DNA of 64,000 bases from Mixta gaviniae (GCF_002953195.1 NZ_CP026377.1:1178001-1242000), one strand, 5' to 3'; positions 44,609 to 53,936 are shown, numbered from the stretch's first letter. Translations and numbers: made by a program. The notes: generated by a model not told the origin, from the letters alone.

Positions 44609-45265
44609 TCAGGACTGCATCACGTACCAGAGCGAGGGCAGCAGCGCGATCAGATTATTAAGCATATGCAGGAAAACCGGCAGCAGCAAACTGTTGGCGC
44701 GCAGGCGCGCGTAGCAGAGCAGCATGGAGAACAGGGTCAGCACCGCAATGGTCTGCCAGTGTACATACTGCGTATGCATCACGGCGAACAGCAGCGAAGT
44801 GAGCAGAATACAGGCGAAGCGGCTGCGCGGTGCCCATAGCAGAAACCCCTGCAGCAAAAAGCCACGAAACAGGATCTCTTCAAACACCGGCGCCAGCAGC
44901 ACGGCGGAAAACAGCAGGATCCAGAGCGAGCCGACGCTCTGATTCGCCTGATCCTCCAGCCACTGCTCCGGCGGCATAAACTGCGTTTGCGCCGCCATCA
45001 GCGCCAGCAGCAGCGCCAGAAACAACAGCGTCGGCCTGGCGCGCAGCTCTCCCAGCGGAATATCGCTGCGGCGCGCCTGATAAAAGCGGTAGAGCGGCCA
45101 CAGTACCGCAAATTCAAACAGGCACAGCACCGGCACCAGCAACCCCTTCTGTTGCAAATCGCCGTAATTGGGAAACCAGGTAATCGCCAGCGTGATCAGA
45201 TAGTAGAGAACAAAACTGCCGAGATAGAACAGCGTCAGCGCGGCTCTGTCGTGTTGGGTTTTCAT
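44609..45265 (-). CDS. CPBP family intramembrane metalloprotease
   Basis: 218 residues with about six membrane helices. The CPBP (Abi) active site is present: 'FEEILFRGFLLQGFL' (EExxxR), 'FAVMHTQYVHW' (first His) and 'PVFLHMLNNLIALL' (HxxxN). This family includes CAAX-type proteases and bacterial proteases involved in peptide maturation or immunity to bacteriocins. No bacteriocin gene is near, so the substrate is unknown. It is monocistronic and lies between the ABC importer and the c-di-GMP gene. Confidence 0.88.
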   Translation of the reverse strand: MKTQHDRAALTLFYLGSFVLYYLITLAITWFPNYGDLQQKGLLVPVLCLFEFAVLWPLYRFYQARRSDIPLGELRARPTLLFLALLLALMAAQTQFMPPEQWLEDQANQSVGSLWILLFSAVLLAPVFEEILFRGFLLQGFLLWAPRSRFACILLTSLLFAVMHTQYVHWQTIAVLTLFSMLLCYARLRANSLLLPVFLHMLNNLIALLPSLWYVMQS

Positions 45266-45477
45266 AGGCGGCGTCAGAAGCGGAAGGAGAAAGGGAGTGT
45301 AACAACCGCCACGATCGCTGTCGAGACGCCCACAGAAGCGCGCTTTTCCCCTAAACAGTCGTCATAACGGGCCGATAAAGAATACAAGCGTCAAATAAGC
45401 AGGATCTACGCGCGCCTCGCCAGTCGCTGCGCACAGACAGCGGAGGTTGTACCACGCATTTTACCAGGGTTTCGTAG

Positions 45478-48087
45478 ATGAATTTATCGCCTTTATTACC
45501 ATTTAACCTTCGGCCGCCGGAAAAGCCCGCAACGTTATTCACCCGACGCACGCTGGTGGTGCTGGGCTGTATGCTGGGCGCCGTGCTTATCACTACGGTA
45601 GTGATGATTATGGCTATCGCCATGCGGCAAAACAGCACCGCGCTGGCGCAGGAAAAGTTTCTGCTGCGCAACGCCTGGCAGGATCGTCAGCACTCGATTC
45701 TCACCGATATCCGCGATTACGCCTTCTGGGGCGAAGCCTGGAACCATCTGCACCTGCAGGTGGATAAAGGCTGGGCGTTCGATCAGCAGAACTTCGGGCC
45801 GGGCCTCTACAGCGAATATCACTACGAGGGCATCTTCGTGGTCGACGCCAGCGGCCGGACGCGCTATGCGGTGATTAACGGCAAAATCAGCACCATGCAG
45901 GTTGAGCAGTGGCTTGGCCAGCTGAGCCACAGCGTGGTGAATGAGGCGCGCGCAATGCTGCAGGATGAGACCGCGCTGGTGAAAAACGCGCGCGTCGAAG
46001 GCCAGCCCGCGATTGTCGCCGCCGCGCCGATCACCACCGGCAAGGTGCAGGGGCTGACGATACCTCCCGGGCCGCCGTCGGTGATGGTATTTGTCGATCG
46101 CTATACGCCGCGCAAGCTGCTGGCACTCGGCAACAGCGTTGGCGTCAGCCAGCTCTCTGCGGCGGCGAACGAGGCCTCGACCGCCGCCACTATTATGCTC
46201 TCGCTTGAGCAGGGCTCGCCGCTGCTGGTCAGCTGGCAGAGCAGCCGTCCCGGGCAGAATCTGCTGGTGGTGGCGCTGCCGCTGCTGGCGCTGACGATGC
46301 TGATGCTGGGTTTTGTCGCGCGACGCGTGGTGCGTCATGCGATGGATAATGCGCGCCTGTCCGACTGGCGCTTCGAACAGCTGTGCCAGAGCAAGAGTGA
46401 GCTGTGCCGCAGCGAAGCGCGCTTTCGCGATGTGGCGGAGGCGTCCTCCGACTGGATCTGGGAGACCGACGAGCAGGGCATTCTGACCTATCTCTCGTCG
46501 CGCTTTACCAGCGTCACCGGCTACGACGTGGCGGTGCAAACCGGCAAACCGATCGACTGCCTGCTGATCGGCAACGGCCAGCCGGTATCGGAGTGGATGC
46601 TGCGCCAGAGCGCGGGCGGCGAGCGGCGCACGCTGCGCTGCCACTACCGTTCCGCGCAGGGCGAAGATCGCATCTGTAGCCTGGTGGCAAAGCCGATCGA
46701 GCAGCACGGCGTGCTGCTGGGGTTTCGCGGTACCGTGTCCGATATTACCCATGAGGTGGAGGCGCAGGCGCGCATTCAGTATCTGTCGCAGCATGACACC
46801 CTGACCGGGCTGCCTAATCGCCACCGTATGAATGAGTTTCTGGACGGCAAGCTGCAGGCGCAGCCGACAGAGGCGCAGCCGCTGGTGATGTTCAGTCTCG
46901 ATCTCGATCACTTTAAGCCGATTAACGATCTGTATGGCCATGCGGCGGGCGACAGCGTGCTGAATGAGGTATCGCAGCGGCTGCGCGTCTGCCTGGGGCC
47001 GGACGACCTGCTCTCGCGCCAGGGAGGTGATGAATTTATTCTGCTGCTGAGCGGCCTGAGCAGCATCGAGGCGATTGAGGCGCGCTGCCGCTGTTTGATG
47101 AGCGAGATCCACAAGCCGTTTCACGTCGCCGGGCAGACGGTGCATATCGGCGCATCGATCGGTATCGCGCGCGCGCCGCAGGATGCCCTGCAGCCGGAAG
47201 AGCTGCTGCGCATGGCCGATATCGCACTCTATCAGTCGAAAAACCTGGGGCGCGATCGCTGGGTATTCTACTCGCCGGAGATGTCGGAGCAGCTGGTGCG
47301 CCGACGGGAAATGGAGCGCGCGCTCAGCCAGGCGGTAGCGCGCGATGAGCTGCGCCTGTTCTATCAGCCACGCTATTCACTGAATAGCGGCCGCATGGAC
47401 GGAGCGGAGGCGCTGCTGCGCTGGCAGCCGTCGCCGCCGGCGCTGGTGATGCCCGATAGCTTTATTCCGCTGGCGGAGGAGACCGGACTGATCCTGCCGA
47501 TCAGTGACTGGGTATTGCAGCGCGCCTGCCGTGACGCCCTGAGCTGGCCGCGCCCCTTTTACGTGTCGGTCAATATTTCGCCGGTGGAGTTCTGCCGCGG
47601 CGATCTCGCCAGCCGCGTGGCCAGCGCGCTGCGCAGCACCGGGCTGCCGGCTGAGCGCCTTGAGCTGGAGATCACGGAGAATGTGACGCTGGAGAATCCG
47701 GACAATACGCTGAAAGTCATGCAGCGTCTGAAGGCACTGGGCGTGCGGCTGACGGTGGATGACTTCGGTTCCGGCTACGCTTCGCTTGGCTATCTGAAAA
47801 CCTTCCCCTTCGACGGCCTGAAGATGGATCGCTCCTATATGAAGGATTTCCCGCATTCGCAGCAGGCGCACTCCATCGTGAACGGCATTATCGGGCTGGG
47901 CAAGGCGTTTTCACTGGTGATCACCGCGGAGGGGATCGAAAGCGCGGAGCAGTTTGCCGGGCTCCAGGCGATCGCCTGCGACGAAGGGCAGGGCTATTTC
48001 CTTGGCCGACCGATGCCGGCTGCGGATTTTGCGCGGCTGCTGGAGACGGCGGAAGAGAACGAGAAAGAAACGGGCCAGCCAGGCTGA
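45478..48087 (+). CDS. c-di-GMP turnover protein: CHASE4-PAS-GGDEF-EAL
   Basis: 869 residues. Membrane helices at ~23-50 and ~260-283 flank a periplasmic CHASE4 sensor ('DIRDYAFWGEAWNHLHLQ'). A PAS domain follows (~310-425, 'DWIWETDEQGILTYLSS'). The GGDEF domain (~435-600) keeps 'RQGGDEFILLL', and the EAL domain (~610-860) keeps 'GAEALLRW', 'ENVTLENPD' and 'DDFGSGYASLGYL'. Both catalytic motifs are intact, so it could make and break c-di-GMP, with direction set by the sensor. No degenerate I-site statement is possible by eye. It is a single-gene unit with a weak binding site before ATG 45478. Confidence 0.92.
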   Translation: MNLSPLLPFNLRPPEKPATLFTRRTLVVLGCMLGAVLITTVVMIMAIAMRQNSTALAQEKFLLRNAWQDRQHSILTDIRDYAFWGEAWNHLHLQVDKGWAFDQQNFGPGLYSEYHYEGIFVVDASGRTRYAVINGKISTMQVEQWLGQLSHSVVNEARAMLQDETALVKNARVEGQPAIVAAAPITTGKVQGLTIPPGPPSVMVFVDRYTPRKLLALGNSVGVSQLSAAANEASTAATIMLSLEQGSPLLVSWQSSRPGQNLLVVALPLLALTMLMLGFVARRVVRHAMDNARLSDWRFEQLCQSKSELCRSEARFRDVAEASSDWIWETDEQGILTYLSSRFTSVTGYDVAVQTGKPIDCLLIGNGQPVSEWMLRQSAGGERRTLRCHYRSAQGEDRICSLVAKPIEQHGVLLGFRGTVSDITHEVEAQARIQYLSQHDTLTGLPNRHRMNEFLDGKLQAQPTEAQPLVMFSLDLDHFKPINDLYGHAAGDSVLNEVSQRLRVCLGPDDLLSRQGGDEFILLLSGLSSIEAIEARCRCLMSEIHKPFHVAGQTVHIGASIGIARAPQDALQPEELLRMADIALYQSKNLGRDRWVFYSPEMSEQLVRRREMERALSQAVARDELRLFYQPRYSLNSGRMDGAEALLRWQPSPPALVMPDSFIPLAEETGLILPISDWVLQRACRDALSWPRPFYVSVNISPVEFCRGDLASRVASALRSTGLPAERLELEITENVTLENPDNTLKVMQRLKALGVRLTVDDFGSGYASLGYLKTFPFDGLKMDRSYMKDFPHSQQAHSIVNGIIGLGKAFSLVITAEGIESAEQFAGLQAIACDEGQGYFLGRPMPAADFARLLETAEENEKETGQPG

Positions 48088-48100
48088 CCCGTCAGGTGCT

Positions 48101-48166
48101 TTAGCGAACGCGGACGGCCACACAGGTCATCAGCACCGCAAAGCCGATAAAGACAACCAGTTCCAT
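48101..48166 (-). CDS. 21-residue single-helix membrane peptide
   Basis: An ATG at 48164-48166 is preceded by AGGAGGTGCATT, a full-strength Shine-Dalgarno at good spacing. It opens a frame of 21 codons reading 'MELVVFIGFAVLMTCVAVRVR'-type sequence: an acidic second residue, one hydrophobic helix of about 16 residues and a basic end. This is the look of the tiny stress-linked membrane proteins of enterobacteria. It lies antisense to nothing, 14 bases behind the c-di-GMP gene, facing it. Confidence 0.72.
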   Translation of the reverse strand: MELVVFIGFAVLMTCVAVRVR

Positions 48167-48350
48167 AATGCACCTCCTGAGATTAATCTTAGAAAATTAT
48201 ACCCGGGAGGTGAGTGAAATTTAGGCTGTTTGTGCCTCTTTCCCGCGCTACGTCACAGTTCTGGCGCCGATAAAGCGGTCCGCATTCGCCGGACGATCTG
48301 TTACGCTTTACCGCCAGTCACTGAATGAAAAGCCAACGAGGAGAGTCACA

Positions 48351-48644
48351 ATGAAACATTATGGAAAAGCGGCGCTGGCACTGGCGCTGTTTACGCTGGC
48401 AGGCTGTCAGCACGCGCAGAACGGCGCTGAGACGGCGGCGGCCGACCCTGAGGCTGATCGCTGCGGCGCATCCGGCTATCAGAACTATGTCGGCAAACCG
48501 CTCTCGGCCGTGAATAGCCTGCGCTTCGATCATCCGGTGCGCGCCATTCCTTACAATGCGGCGGTTACCATGGATTTCAATCTGAATCGCCTGAATTTCC
48601 TCGGCGATAAAAACGATGTGATCACCAGCGTCTACTGCGGCTGA
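48351..48644 (+). CDS. I78 family peptidase inhibitor, lipoprotein
   Basis: 97 residues. A lipoprotein signal ends in 'LTLAGC', so Cys20 or its neighbour is lipidated. The mature part matches inhibitor family I78: 'RCGASGYQNYVGKPLSAV', 'VRAIPYNAAVTMDFNLNRLNF' and the end 'DVITSVYCG', with the two terminal cysteines that form a disulfide. These inhibit serine proteases in the periplasm. GAGGAG lies before the ATG, and a terminator follows. Confidence 0.87.
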   Translation: MKHYGKAALALALFTLAGCQHAQNGAETAAADPEADRCGASGYQNYVGKPLSAVNSLRFDHPVRAIPYNAAVTMDFNLNRLNFLGDKNDVITSVYCG

Positions 48645-48761
48645 CGTTCGATCGCACAACTGTCCTGCGGTTGTCACGCTGCTGTCATCTGCGCCGGGCA
48701 GGATAGCGGGGAAATAACGTGATTTCCCCGTCACATAACAGTGCAATGCTCGTCTTCATTC

Positions 48762-48787
48762 ATCCCGCCTCGCGCGGGATTTTTTTA
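48762..48787 (+). terminator. rho-independent terminator
   Basis: Stem ATCCCGC/GCGGGAT with a CTCGC loop followed by seven T, behind the I78 inhibitor gene. Confidence 0.88.
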
Positions 48788-48881
48788 TCCTCCGCTGCAG
48801 CGGCGTCACAATCGGCTACGCTTGAAAATGAGCAGGCTGGCGCGAGGCGCTGAACGATAAACCGCAGGTGGAGACACGGGA

Positions 48882-49433
48882 ATGGAGGAAAAGCGCGCGC
48901 GACAGGTGACGGCGGCGACGGCAACGCAGCTGCGCGCCCTGCAGGGGCTGGATTACCGTTTTACCGTCACGCAGGAGCTGGATGCCGCTTTCGACAGGCC
49001 GGTGCGCGACGGGTTACGTAACGTTGAGCCGCGTGAAAAAAACTACTTTAATGATCCGCAGCAGTTTGCCGCCTACCTTAACAGCCGCGACGGCGCGCTG
49101 TTCGTCGCGCTGGCCGACGATCGGCCGGTGGGCTATCTGGCCGTCAGCCGTAACTGGAACGGCCTGGCGCTGGTGGAGGATATCGCCATTGACAGCGGCT
49201 TCCGGCGCGGCGGCTACGGCGGCGCCTTGCTGGCGCGCGCCATCGACTGGGCGCAGCAGCGGCAGCTGGCGGGCGTCACGCTGGAGACGCAAAACACCAA
49301 CGTTGCCGCCTGCCTGCTGTATGAAAAAATGGGGTTTGAGCTGGGCGGCATCGACCGGCATCTTTATCGCGCGCTGCATGCCCGGCCGGCGGAAGTGGCG
49401 CTGTTCTGGTATCTCTGGTTCAGGTCGCGCTAA
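48882..49433 (+). CDS. GNAT acetyltransferase, streptothricin acetyltransferase-like
   Basis: 183 residues. 'LVEDIAIDSGFRRGGYGGALL' is the acetyl-CoA binding motif A (RxxGxG/A). 'GVTLETQNTNVAACLLYEKMGFELGGIDRHLY' in its two halves is motif B typical of the Sat/streptothricin group, and 'ALFWYLWF' closes the protein. It may acetylate an aminoglycoside-like antibiotic or another amine; resistance is not shown by sequence alone. Start ATG 48882 lies behind GTGGAGACACGGGA. It converges on the ariR gene, sharing four bases at the ends. Confidence 0.83.
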   Translation: MEEKRARQVTAATATQLRALQGLDYRFTVTQELDAAFDRPVRDGLRNVEPREKNYFNDPQQFAAYLNSRDGALFVALADDRPVGYLAVSRNWNGLALVEDIAIDSGFRRGGYGGALLARAIDWAQQRQLAGVTLETQNTNVAACLLYEKMGFELGGIDRHLYRALHARPAEVALFWYLWFRSR

Positions 49434-49681
49434 GTGTCGCCGGTGCCCTGCATCAGCTGCGCCAGCACGTTGCGGTAGCTCTGCAGCACGCCTTCATCTT
49501 TCTCCAGATCGAGCTTTTTAATCACGCTGGCGATCAGCGCCTTATCGGTGGTCGGCTTGCCCGCCTGCATTAGCTCCATCATGATCACCGCCAACAGCTC
49601 CGCTTCTTTCGGGGCGTTCCAGGCCGGGCTGTTAAAGTAGTCGGTAATTTCCCGGCCAGCGCTGGTGGATTGTGTTCTCAT
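49430..49681 (-). CDS. ariR: YmgB/AriR-like small regulator
   Basis: 83 residues. The start ATG 49679-49681 has GGAGG eight bases upstream. 'EAELLAVIMMELMQAGKPTTDKALIASVIKKLD' across residues 27-57 and 'DEGVLQSYRNVLAQLM' follow the AriR/YmgB family of small helical proteins related to Hha-like folds, which act in acid resistance and biofilm control. Longer in-frame starts upstream lack a binding site. In E. coli the gene sits with ymgA/ymgC in a BluR-controlled group; no such partners are here. Confidence 0.75.
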   Translation of the reverse strand: MRTQSTSAGREITDYFNSPAWNAPKEAELLAVIMMELMQAGKPTTDKALIASVIKKLDLEKDEGVLQSYRNVLAQLMQGTGDT

Positions 49682-49864
49682 TCTCAACCTCCAAAAACGC
49701 AGCATCGACGCGTGACGCGCCGACAGATCAGTGACGAAACAACTCAGGGCAGGGGGCAAAGCAACAAGACCTGCCGCCACCTCAATTAAAAAGTGGCGAT
49801 TTTTTAAACATAGAAGTGTGAAGGGGAAATGTCAGTAACAAAATGAAATATTTTTGCGGCGTGA

Positions 49865-50542
49865 TTAACCGCTGCTGCCGGCAAAGGCGTGAGCCACCTC
49901 CAGCACGCCGTTGATCACGAACTGCACGCCCATGCAGACCAGCAAAAAGCCCATCAGCCGGGAGATCGCCTCAATGCCGCTTTTGCCGGTCCAGCGCATG
50001 ATGGCGCCGGAGCTGCGCAGGCAAAGCCATAAAATCAGGCTGACGCAGAAAAAGGTAGCTACCGGCGCGACGGCGATCACCCAGGCGGGGAAATCGACAT
50101 TGCCGCGCACGGTGGAGGCGGAGCTGATAATCATGGCGATGGTACCCGGGCCGGCGGTGCTGGGCATCGCCAGCGGCACGAAGGCGATGTTCACCGCCTG
50201 ATGGGCGTTTAGCTCATCCTGCTTGTGTTCCGCCTCAACCGACTGACCGGCGGGCTGCTGTGGAAACAGCATACGGAAACCGATAAAGGCGACGATCAGA
50301 CCGCCGGCGATGCGCAGGCCGGGAATCGAGATGCCGAAGGTATCCATAACCGCCTGACCCGCATACCAGGCGACAGTCATAATCAGAAAAACGTAGCAGG
50401 CGGCCTGCCAGGATTGCTTTCGGCGTTCGCGGGCGCTCATATCGCCAGCCAGACCCAAAAACAGGGCGACGGTGGTAAGCGGGTTGGCCAGCGGCAGCAA
50501 GACCACCAGGCCCAGACCCACGGCGCGGAGCAGTTCTGACAT
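49865..50542 (-). CDS. MarC/YhgN family inner-membrane protein
   Basis: 225 residues with six predicted membrane helices in two sets of three. '[21 protein letters not shown]' at the start and '[19 protein letters not shown]' in the middle are the paired NP/GPG signature segments of the MarC (UPF0056) family. The family was once linked to multiple antibiotic resistance, but its function is unsettled. The N-terminal start and length match MarC. Single gene, with ATAAAGGAACAC before the ATG. Confidence 0.88.
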   Translation of the reverse strand: MSELLRAVGLGLVVLLPLANPLTTVALFLGLAGDMSARERRKQSWQAACYVFLIMTVAWYAGQAVMDTFGISIPGLRIAGGLIVAFIGFRMLFPQQPAGQSVEAEHKQDELNAHQAVNIAFVPLAMPSTAGPGTIAMIISSASTVRGNVDFPAWVIAVAPVATFFCVSLILWLCLRSSGAIMRWTGKSGIEAISRLMGFLLVCMGVQFVINGVLEVAHAFAGSSG

Positions 50543-50893
50543 AGTGTGTTCCTTTATCTGTTTCCATTAAGGCAAATAGCCGCCTGCGGCAGTTGTGCCA
50601 CAAAATAAATTTTTTCTCAATCAGCCCGGCGCACAGGGGCCTGGCAAGGGCCCGGCAGCTTTTTTTCATGCAGCCGATGAAAATCGCGCTTGCATTGCCT
50701 GAACGATTATGAGTAAATGCACCGTCGGTTTGTTAAACAGAACCGGGTATGCGAGCAGTTTTAGTAAAGCAGTCTGCAGTGTAAGAGTTATCTCTGATAT
50801 CACTTCTTCAGTATCGCCTTCCTGAGTGCCTCATAACATCTGTACACAAACCTGTTGCCCACGAGGCGTTAATATTCACTGAAGGAAAGACAA
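50543..50893. other. intergenic region with long cold-shock leader
   Basis: About 350 bases between divergent marC-like and csp genes. The right part probably forms the long structured 5' leader usual for cspA-type mRNAs, ending in GAAGGAAAGACAA before the ATG. I could not place a cold box with confidence. Confidence 0.45.
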
Positions 50894-51106
50894 ATGTCTG
50901 CAAAACTGACTGGTTTAGTAAAATGGTTCAACGCTGAGAAAGGTTTCGGCTTCATTTCTCCGGCTGATGGCAGCAAAGACGTGTTCGTACACTTCTCTGC
51001 AATCCAGAACCAGGGTTTCAAAACTCTGGAAGAAGGTCAGAACGTTGAGTTCACCATCGAAAACGGCCCGAAAGGTCCGGCTGCTGCTAACGTCACCGTA
51101 CGCTAA
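50894..51106 (+). CDS. cold-shock protein, CspA family
   Basis: 70 residues, the full cold-shock domain. RNP1 is 'KGFGFI', RNP2 'VFVHFSAI', and the start '[13 protein letters not shown]' and end '[12 protein letters not shown]' fit CspA/CspB/CspG types more than CspC/CspE. It binds single-stranded RNA and acts as an RNA chaperone in the cytoplasm. A strong GAAGGA site and a strong terminator bound it; codon use is that of a highly expressed gene. Confidence 0.95.
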   Translation: MSAKLTGLVKWFNAEKGFGFISPADGSKDVFVHFSAIQNQGFKTLEEGQNVEFTIENGPKGPAAANVTVR

Positions 51107-51120
51107 GCAACCAGAATACA

Positions 51121-51148
51121 AAAAACCCGCCTGATGGCGGGTTTTTTA
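51121..51148 (+). terminator. rho-independent terminator of the csp gene
   Basis: Stem AAAACCCGCC/GGCGGGTTTT with a TGAT loop and a T-run. Confidence 0.93.
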
Positions 51149-51315
51149 TTGCCTGAATACAGGCCGCTGGGCGTTTCAGCAGATGATTGTCTCCATCACC
51201 TTAGGGGGAGTGAGACAGGGCTGAAAAATAACAGCCCCGGAATATCTGCAATATTCCAGGGCCTGATAGCGTGTTGCTTTATCACCACAGTGTCGATTGT
51301 GGCGATGAAAACGGG

Positions 51316-51489
51316 TCAGGACTTACGGCCGCCGTGGCTGTTTTGTCCGCCTTTTTTACCCGCTTCGGATGCTTTTTCACGGTCATTTTTGAAGTTGCCG
51401 CCGCTCTGCTGGCCGCCTTTTTTACCCGCCTCAGAGGCTTTTTCACGGTCTTCTGCAAAATTACCTGAACCACCACGATGTTCTGCCAT
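51316..51489 (-). CDS. KGG-repeat (YciG/GsiB-like) stress protein
   Basis: 57 residues from ATG 51487-51489, with AGGAG seven bases upstream. It contains two copies of the stress-induced 'KGG' motif: 'FAEDREKASEAGKKGGQQSG' and 'FKNDREKASEAGKKGGQNSH'. Proteins of this kind (YciG, YmdF, GsiB) are hydrophilic, unstructured and induced by general stress, often under RpoS. Alternative minus-strand frames here are shadows. Not connected to an operon. Confidence 0.88.
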   Translation of the reverse strand: MAEHRGGSGNFAEDREKASEAGKKGGQQSGGNFKNDREKASEAGKKGGQNSHGGRKS

Positions 51490-52123
51490 AATCGTCTCCT
51501 GATTACTTTTCCAGTTTTGGTGAGCATCAAAGAATATGTATTACCGGGGCAATGCATATTCTGCGTTGTGACGATATACAGTGTAGGAAAGAGGTTTTAT
51601 TTTTCCAGTCAACAGACGCTGCCTGTATTTAAATGTAACCTACTGATTTTAAATATTTTTAATATATTTTTATATTTCGTATTCTGCTAAGTGGCTGATG
51701 ATACAGCTTATTTATAAATAACATTAAATTTCATTTCTATTATTTCCAGGAGTGTTCTGAGCCGGCGAAGCTATATTACGCTGCGCTTGTTAGCATGGCG
51801 TTTTTATTTGCCGCTGTGGCTGTTCATCGCTGCTGGAATAACCGCAGGCCAGCCGTTGTGGCTGTGGTGAAAATCAGCCGGGTCATACGCTAAAATAGCC
51901 TTATCAGCGGCGACAGCGGGCGTGATAAATGCACGATAGCGCCCTCACGTTTATCCTTGCCTCCGCGCGAGACCGTTGCCGCGCAAGGCGTCATCACTAC
52001 GCTGGCGGTCGCCGCGCATGCGGTGACGGCTGGCGAAAAAGTGTAAAATATCAGTATCCTCCGCTGTTATTTTGTTAATCGTAGTGATAGTGTCTGGCTT
52101 TACATTGTTATCGAGATAATGTG
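51490..52123. other. gene-poor interval, AT-rich then GC-rich
   Basis: 51500-51760 is unusually AT-rich. From about 51880 to 52045 the base composition is GC-rich again and one plus frame reads 'LPPRETVAAQGVITTLAVAA' without a start codon, ending in TAA at about 52046. That may be a gene remnant, but I cannot name it. The final ~70 bases should hold the iraP promoter. Confidence 0.4.
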
Positions 52124-52378
52124 ATGAAATACCTCATTGCAGAATTACTGGATAAGCTGGCGGAAAAAGAAGTCGAGTCGAAAGAGCTGGTTGCCCAGGT
52201 TGAAGCGCTGGAGATTGTTGTTACCGCGCTGCTGCGAAAACTGGGAGACGAACAGCGAGAGGCGTTGAGCAGCGGCATCAGCCAGGCACTGGCAACCGCT
52301 TCAGATGGCGCAAAGCCGGAAGATGCTTCATTACTGCATAGCTATATCGACAAGCTTCTTAATCATCCCCGTTACTGA
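52124..52378 (+). CDS. iraP: anti-adapter protein IraP
   Basis: 84 residues. The sequence follows E. coli IraP: '[37 protein letters not shown]' in its N-terminal coiled coil and a C-terminal '[15 protein letters not shown]'. IraP binds the adapter RssB and so protects sigma-S from ClpXP degradation, chiefly under phosphate starvation. ATG 52124 is preferred over the GTG one codon earlier. It lies next to proC as in E. coli, without phoA, psiF and dgcC between them. Confidence 0.92.
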   Translation: MKYLIAELLDKLAEKEVESKELVAQVEALEIVVTALLRKLGDEQREALSSGISQALATASDGAKPEDASLLHSYIDKLLNHPRY

Positions 52379-52397
52379 TCCTGCCTTGTGTTAACAG

Positions 52398-52424
52398 CGG
52401 TCACCCGATGCGGTGACCGTTTGT
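52398..52424. terminator. terminator between iraP and proC
   Basis: Stem CGGTCACC/GGTGACCG with a six-base loop followed by TTTGTT. Confidence 0.8.
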
Positions 52425-52490
52425 TCAAAGCTGACTGCCGCGCGGCTTCCTCCCGTCCTTATAATCAATCAGGCCAGAGGCGCCGGCGCA

Positions 52491-53303
52491 TTAGCTTTTG
52501 CTCAGCGCCTGCGAGCGATCCATGCATTTTTCCATCGCCGCGATCACTGCCGAACGGAAGCCTTTCTCCTCCAGCACTTTCACCGCTTCGATGGTGGTGC
52601 CGCCGGGCGAACAGACCATATCTTTCAGCTCGCCGGGATGTTTGCCGGTTTCCAGCACCATTTGCGCCGCGCCTTTTACCGCCTGTGCGGCGAAGGCATA
52701 CGCCTGCGCGCGCGGCATACCGCCCAGCACCGCCGCATCGGCCATCGCTTCGATAAACATAAACACGTAGGCGGGCGCCGAGCCGCTGACGCCGACCACC
52801 GCGTGGATCAGGTATTCCGGCACCGCTTCCGCTTTACCGAAGCTGTTGAAGATCGCCAGCACTTCGTCGGTCTCTTCCGGCGTGACCAGCGGGTTTGGCG
52901 TCACCGAAGTCATGCCCTCGTTAACTAACGCAGGCGTGTTTGGCATCACGCGCACGATTTTGCGATCGTGGCCCAGCACGCCGGCCAGCGCGTCGAGGGT
53001 GACGCCTGCGGCGATTGAGACAACCAGCGTCTCCTTATTCAGCGCGCCTGCCACCTCTTTCAGCACTTTTAAAATCACGTTGGGCTTTACCGCGCCGAAC
53101 AGGATATCCGCCTCGCGCGCGACCTCTTCCGCGCTTTGCGCCGCGTTAAGGCCATACTGCTGCGCCATCTGCTGATTGGTTTCCGTCTTGCGATCGTAGA
53201 TCCAGATCTGGTCAGCCTTGACCTGTCCGCCAGCGATCAGCCCGCCGATAATGGCTTTAGACATATTACCGCAGCCAATAAAACCTATTTTCTTTTCCAG
53301 CAT
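52491..53303 (-). CDS. proC: pyrroline-5-carboxylate reductase
   Basis: 270 residues. The NADPH fold starts 'KIGFIGCGNMSKAIIGGLI'. 'FGAVKPNVILKVLKEV' and 'RVMPNTPALVNEGMT' follow, and the C-terminal helical domain has 'GVSGSAPAYVFMFIEAMADAAVLGGM' in the P5CR signature region. It catalyses the last step of proline synthesis in the cytoplasm. Position between iraP and yaiI is the enterobacterial norm. Confidence 0.96.
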   Translation of the reverse strand: MLEKKIGFIGCGNMSKAIIGGLIAGGQVKADQIWIYDRKTETNQQMAQQYGLNAAQSAEEVAREADILFGAVKPNVILKVLKEVAGALNKETLVVSIAAGVTLDALAGVLGHDRKIVRVMPNTPALVNEGMTSVTPNPLVTPEETDEVLAIFNSFGKAEAVPEYLIHAVVGVSGSAPAYVFMFIEAMADAAVLGGMPRAQAYAFAAQAVKGAAQMVLETGKHPGELKDMVCSPGGTTIEAVKVLEEKGFRSAVIAAMEKCMDRSQALSKS

Positions 53304-53407
53304 GATTTTCCCTCTGCTTAGCCGTTTTCAGTTGGGCACCAGCTTACGACATTCTGCCGCTTTATCCAGCTTCAGCTAAACTCAAAACGTTACCGGAGGA
53401 GGGGAAA

Positions 53408-53926
53408 ATGGACGATTTTCAGCAAGATGAAGCGCAGAACCGTCACTATCCTGTCGAGGAAAATATGCGCTGGCAGCGGCGGGAATGGCGCATCCAGCAG
53501 CTTGGCTATGCCCTGTTGCTGGCGATAGTGGTGGGCGGCGCCTGCGGGCTGTTCTCGAAAGGCTTTCTTAGCGACCGAACGCGTGTCTCGCCGCAGGGCA
53601 GCCTTGAGGTGAAATATGAGCGCTTTGCGCGCCAGCAGAGCGATATGGCGATGACCATTCGCCTGCACGCGCTGCGCGACAGGCTTTACAGCATTACGCT
53701 CAGCGGCGACGGGGTAGATAATTTTCAATTGCAGAGCATTCAGCCGCAGCCGCTGCGTGCGGAGAGCAGCGAACACTCTCTGACGCTCTGGTACAAAACG
53801 CAAAATATCAATCGCGGCGCCAGCATCTGGCTGGGCGGCCAGCCGCAGTCGCCAGGCAAATACGCCTTTACCGTCAGCGACAGCAGCGGGGCGCAGGTAG
53901 ATTTTACCCAGTGGGTTTATCCTTAG
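53408..53926 (+). CDS. hypothetical single-pass membrane protein upstream of a DUF421 gene
   Basis: 172 residues. One membrane helix ('LGYALLLAIVVGGACGLF', about 35-52) is preceded by a charged cytoplasmic start. The remaining ~120 residues are a periplasmic domain with regular beta-strand patterns ('DRLYSITLSGDGVDNFQL', 'SLTLWYKTQNI'). It is ten bases from the DUF421 gene and probably co-transcribed and partnered with it. I know no named family. ATG 53408 lies behind GGAGGAGGGG. Confidence 0.75.
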   Translation: MDDFQQDEAQNRHYPVEENMRWQRREWRIQQLGYALLLAIVVGGACGLFSKGFLSDRTRVSPQGSLEVKYERFARQQSDMAMTIRLHALRDRLYSITLSGDGVDNFQLQSIQPQPLRAESSEHSLTLWYKTQNINRGASIWLGGQPQSPGKYAFTVSDSSGAQVDFTQWVYP

Positions 53927-53936
53927 GAGAAGAGAG

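Noticed and set aside
45535..47145. 536-codon minus-strand frame
   Set aside because: Antisense to the CHASE4-GGDEF-EAL gene, which is fully supported.
51740..51890. short plus-strand frame around 'MAFLFAAVAVHR' following an AGGAG at about 51749
   Set aside because: The AGGAG is not at a usable distance from the ATG and the downstream residues show no clear pattern.
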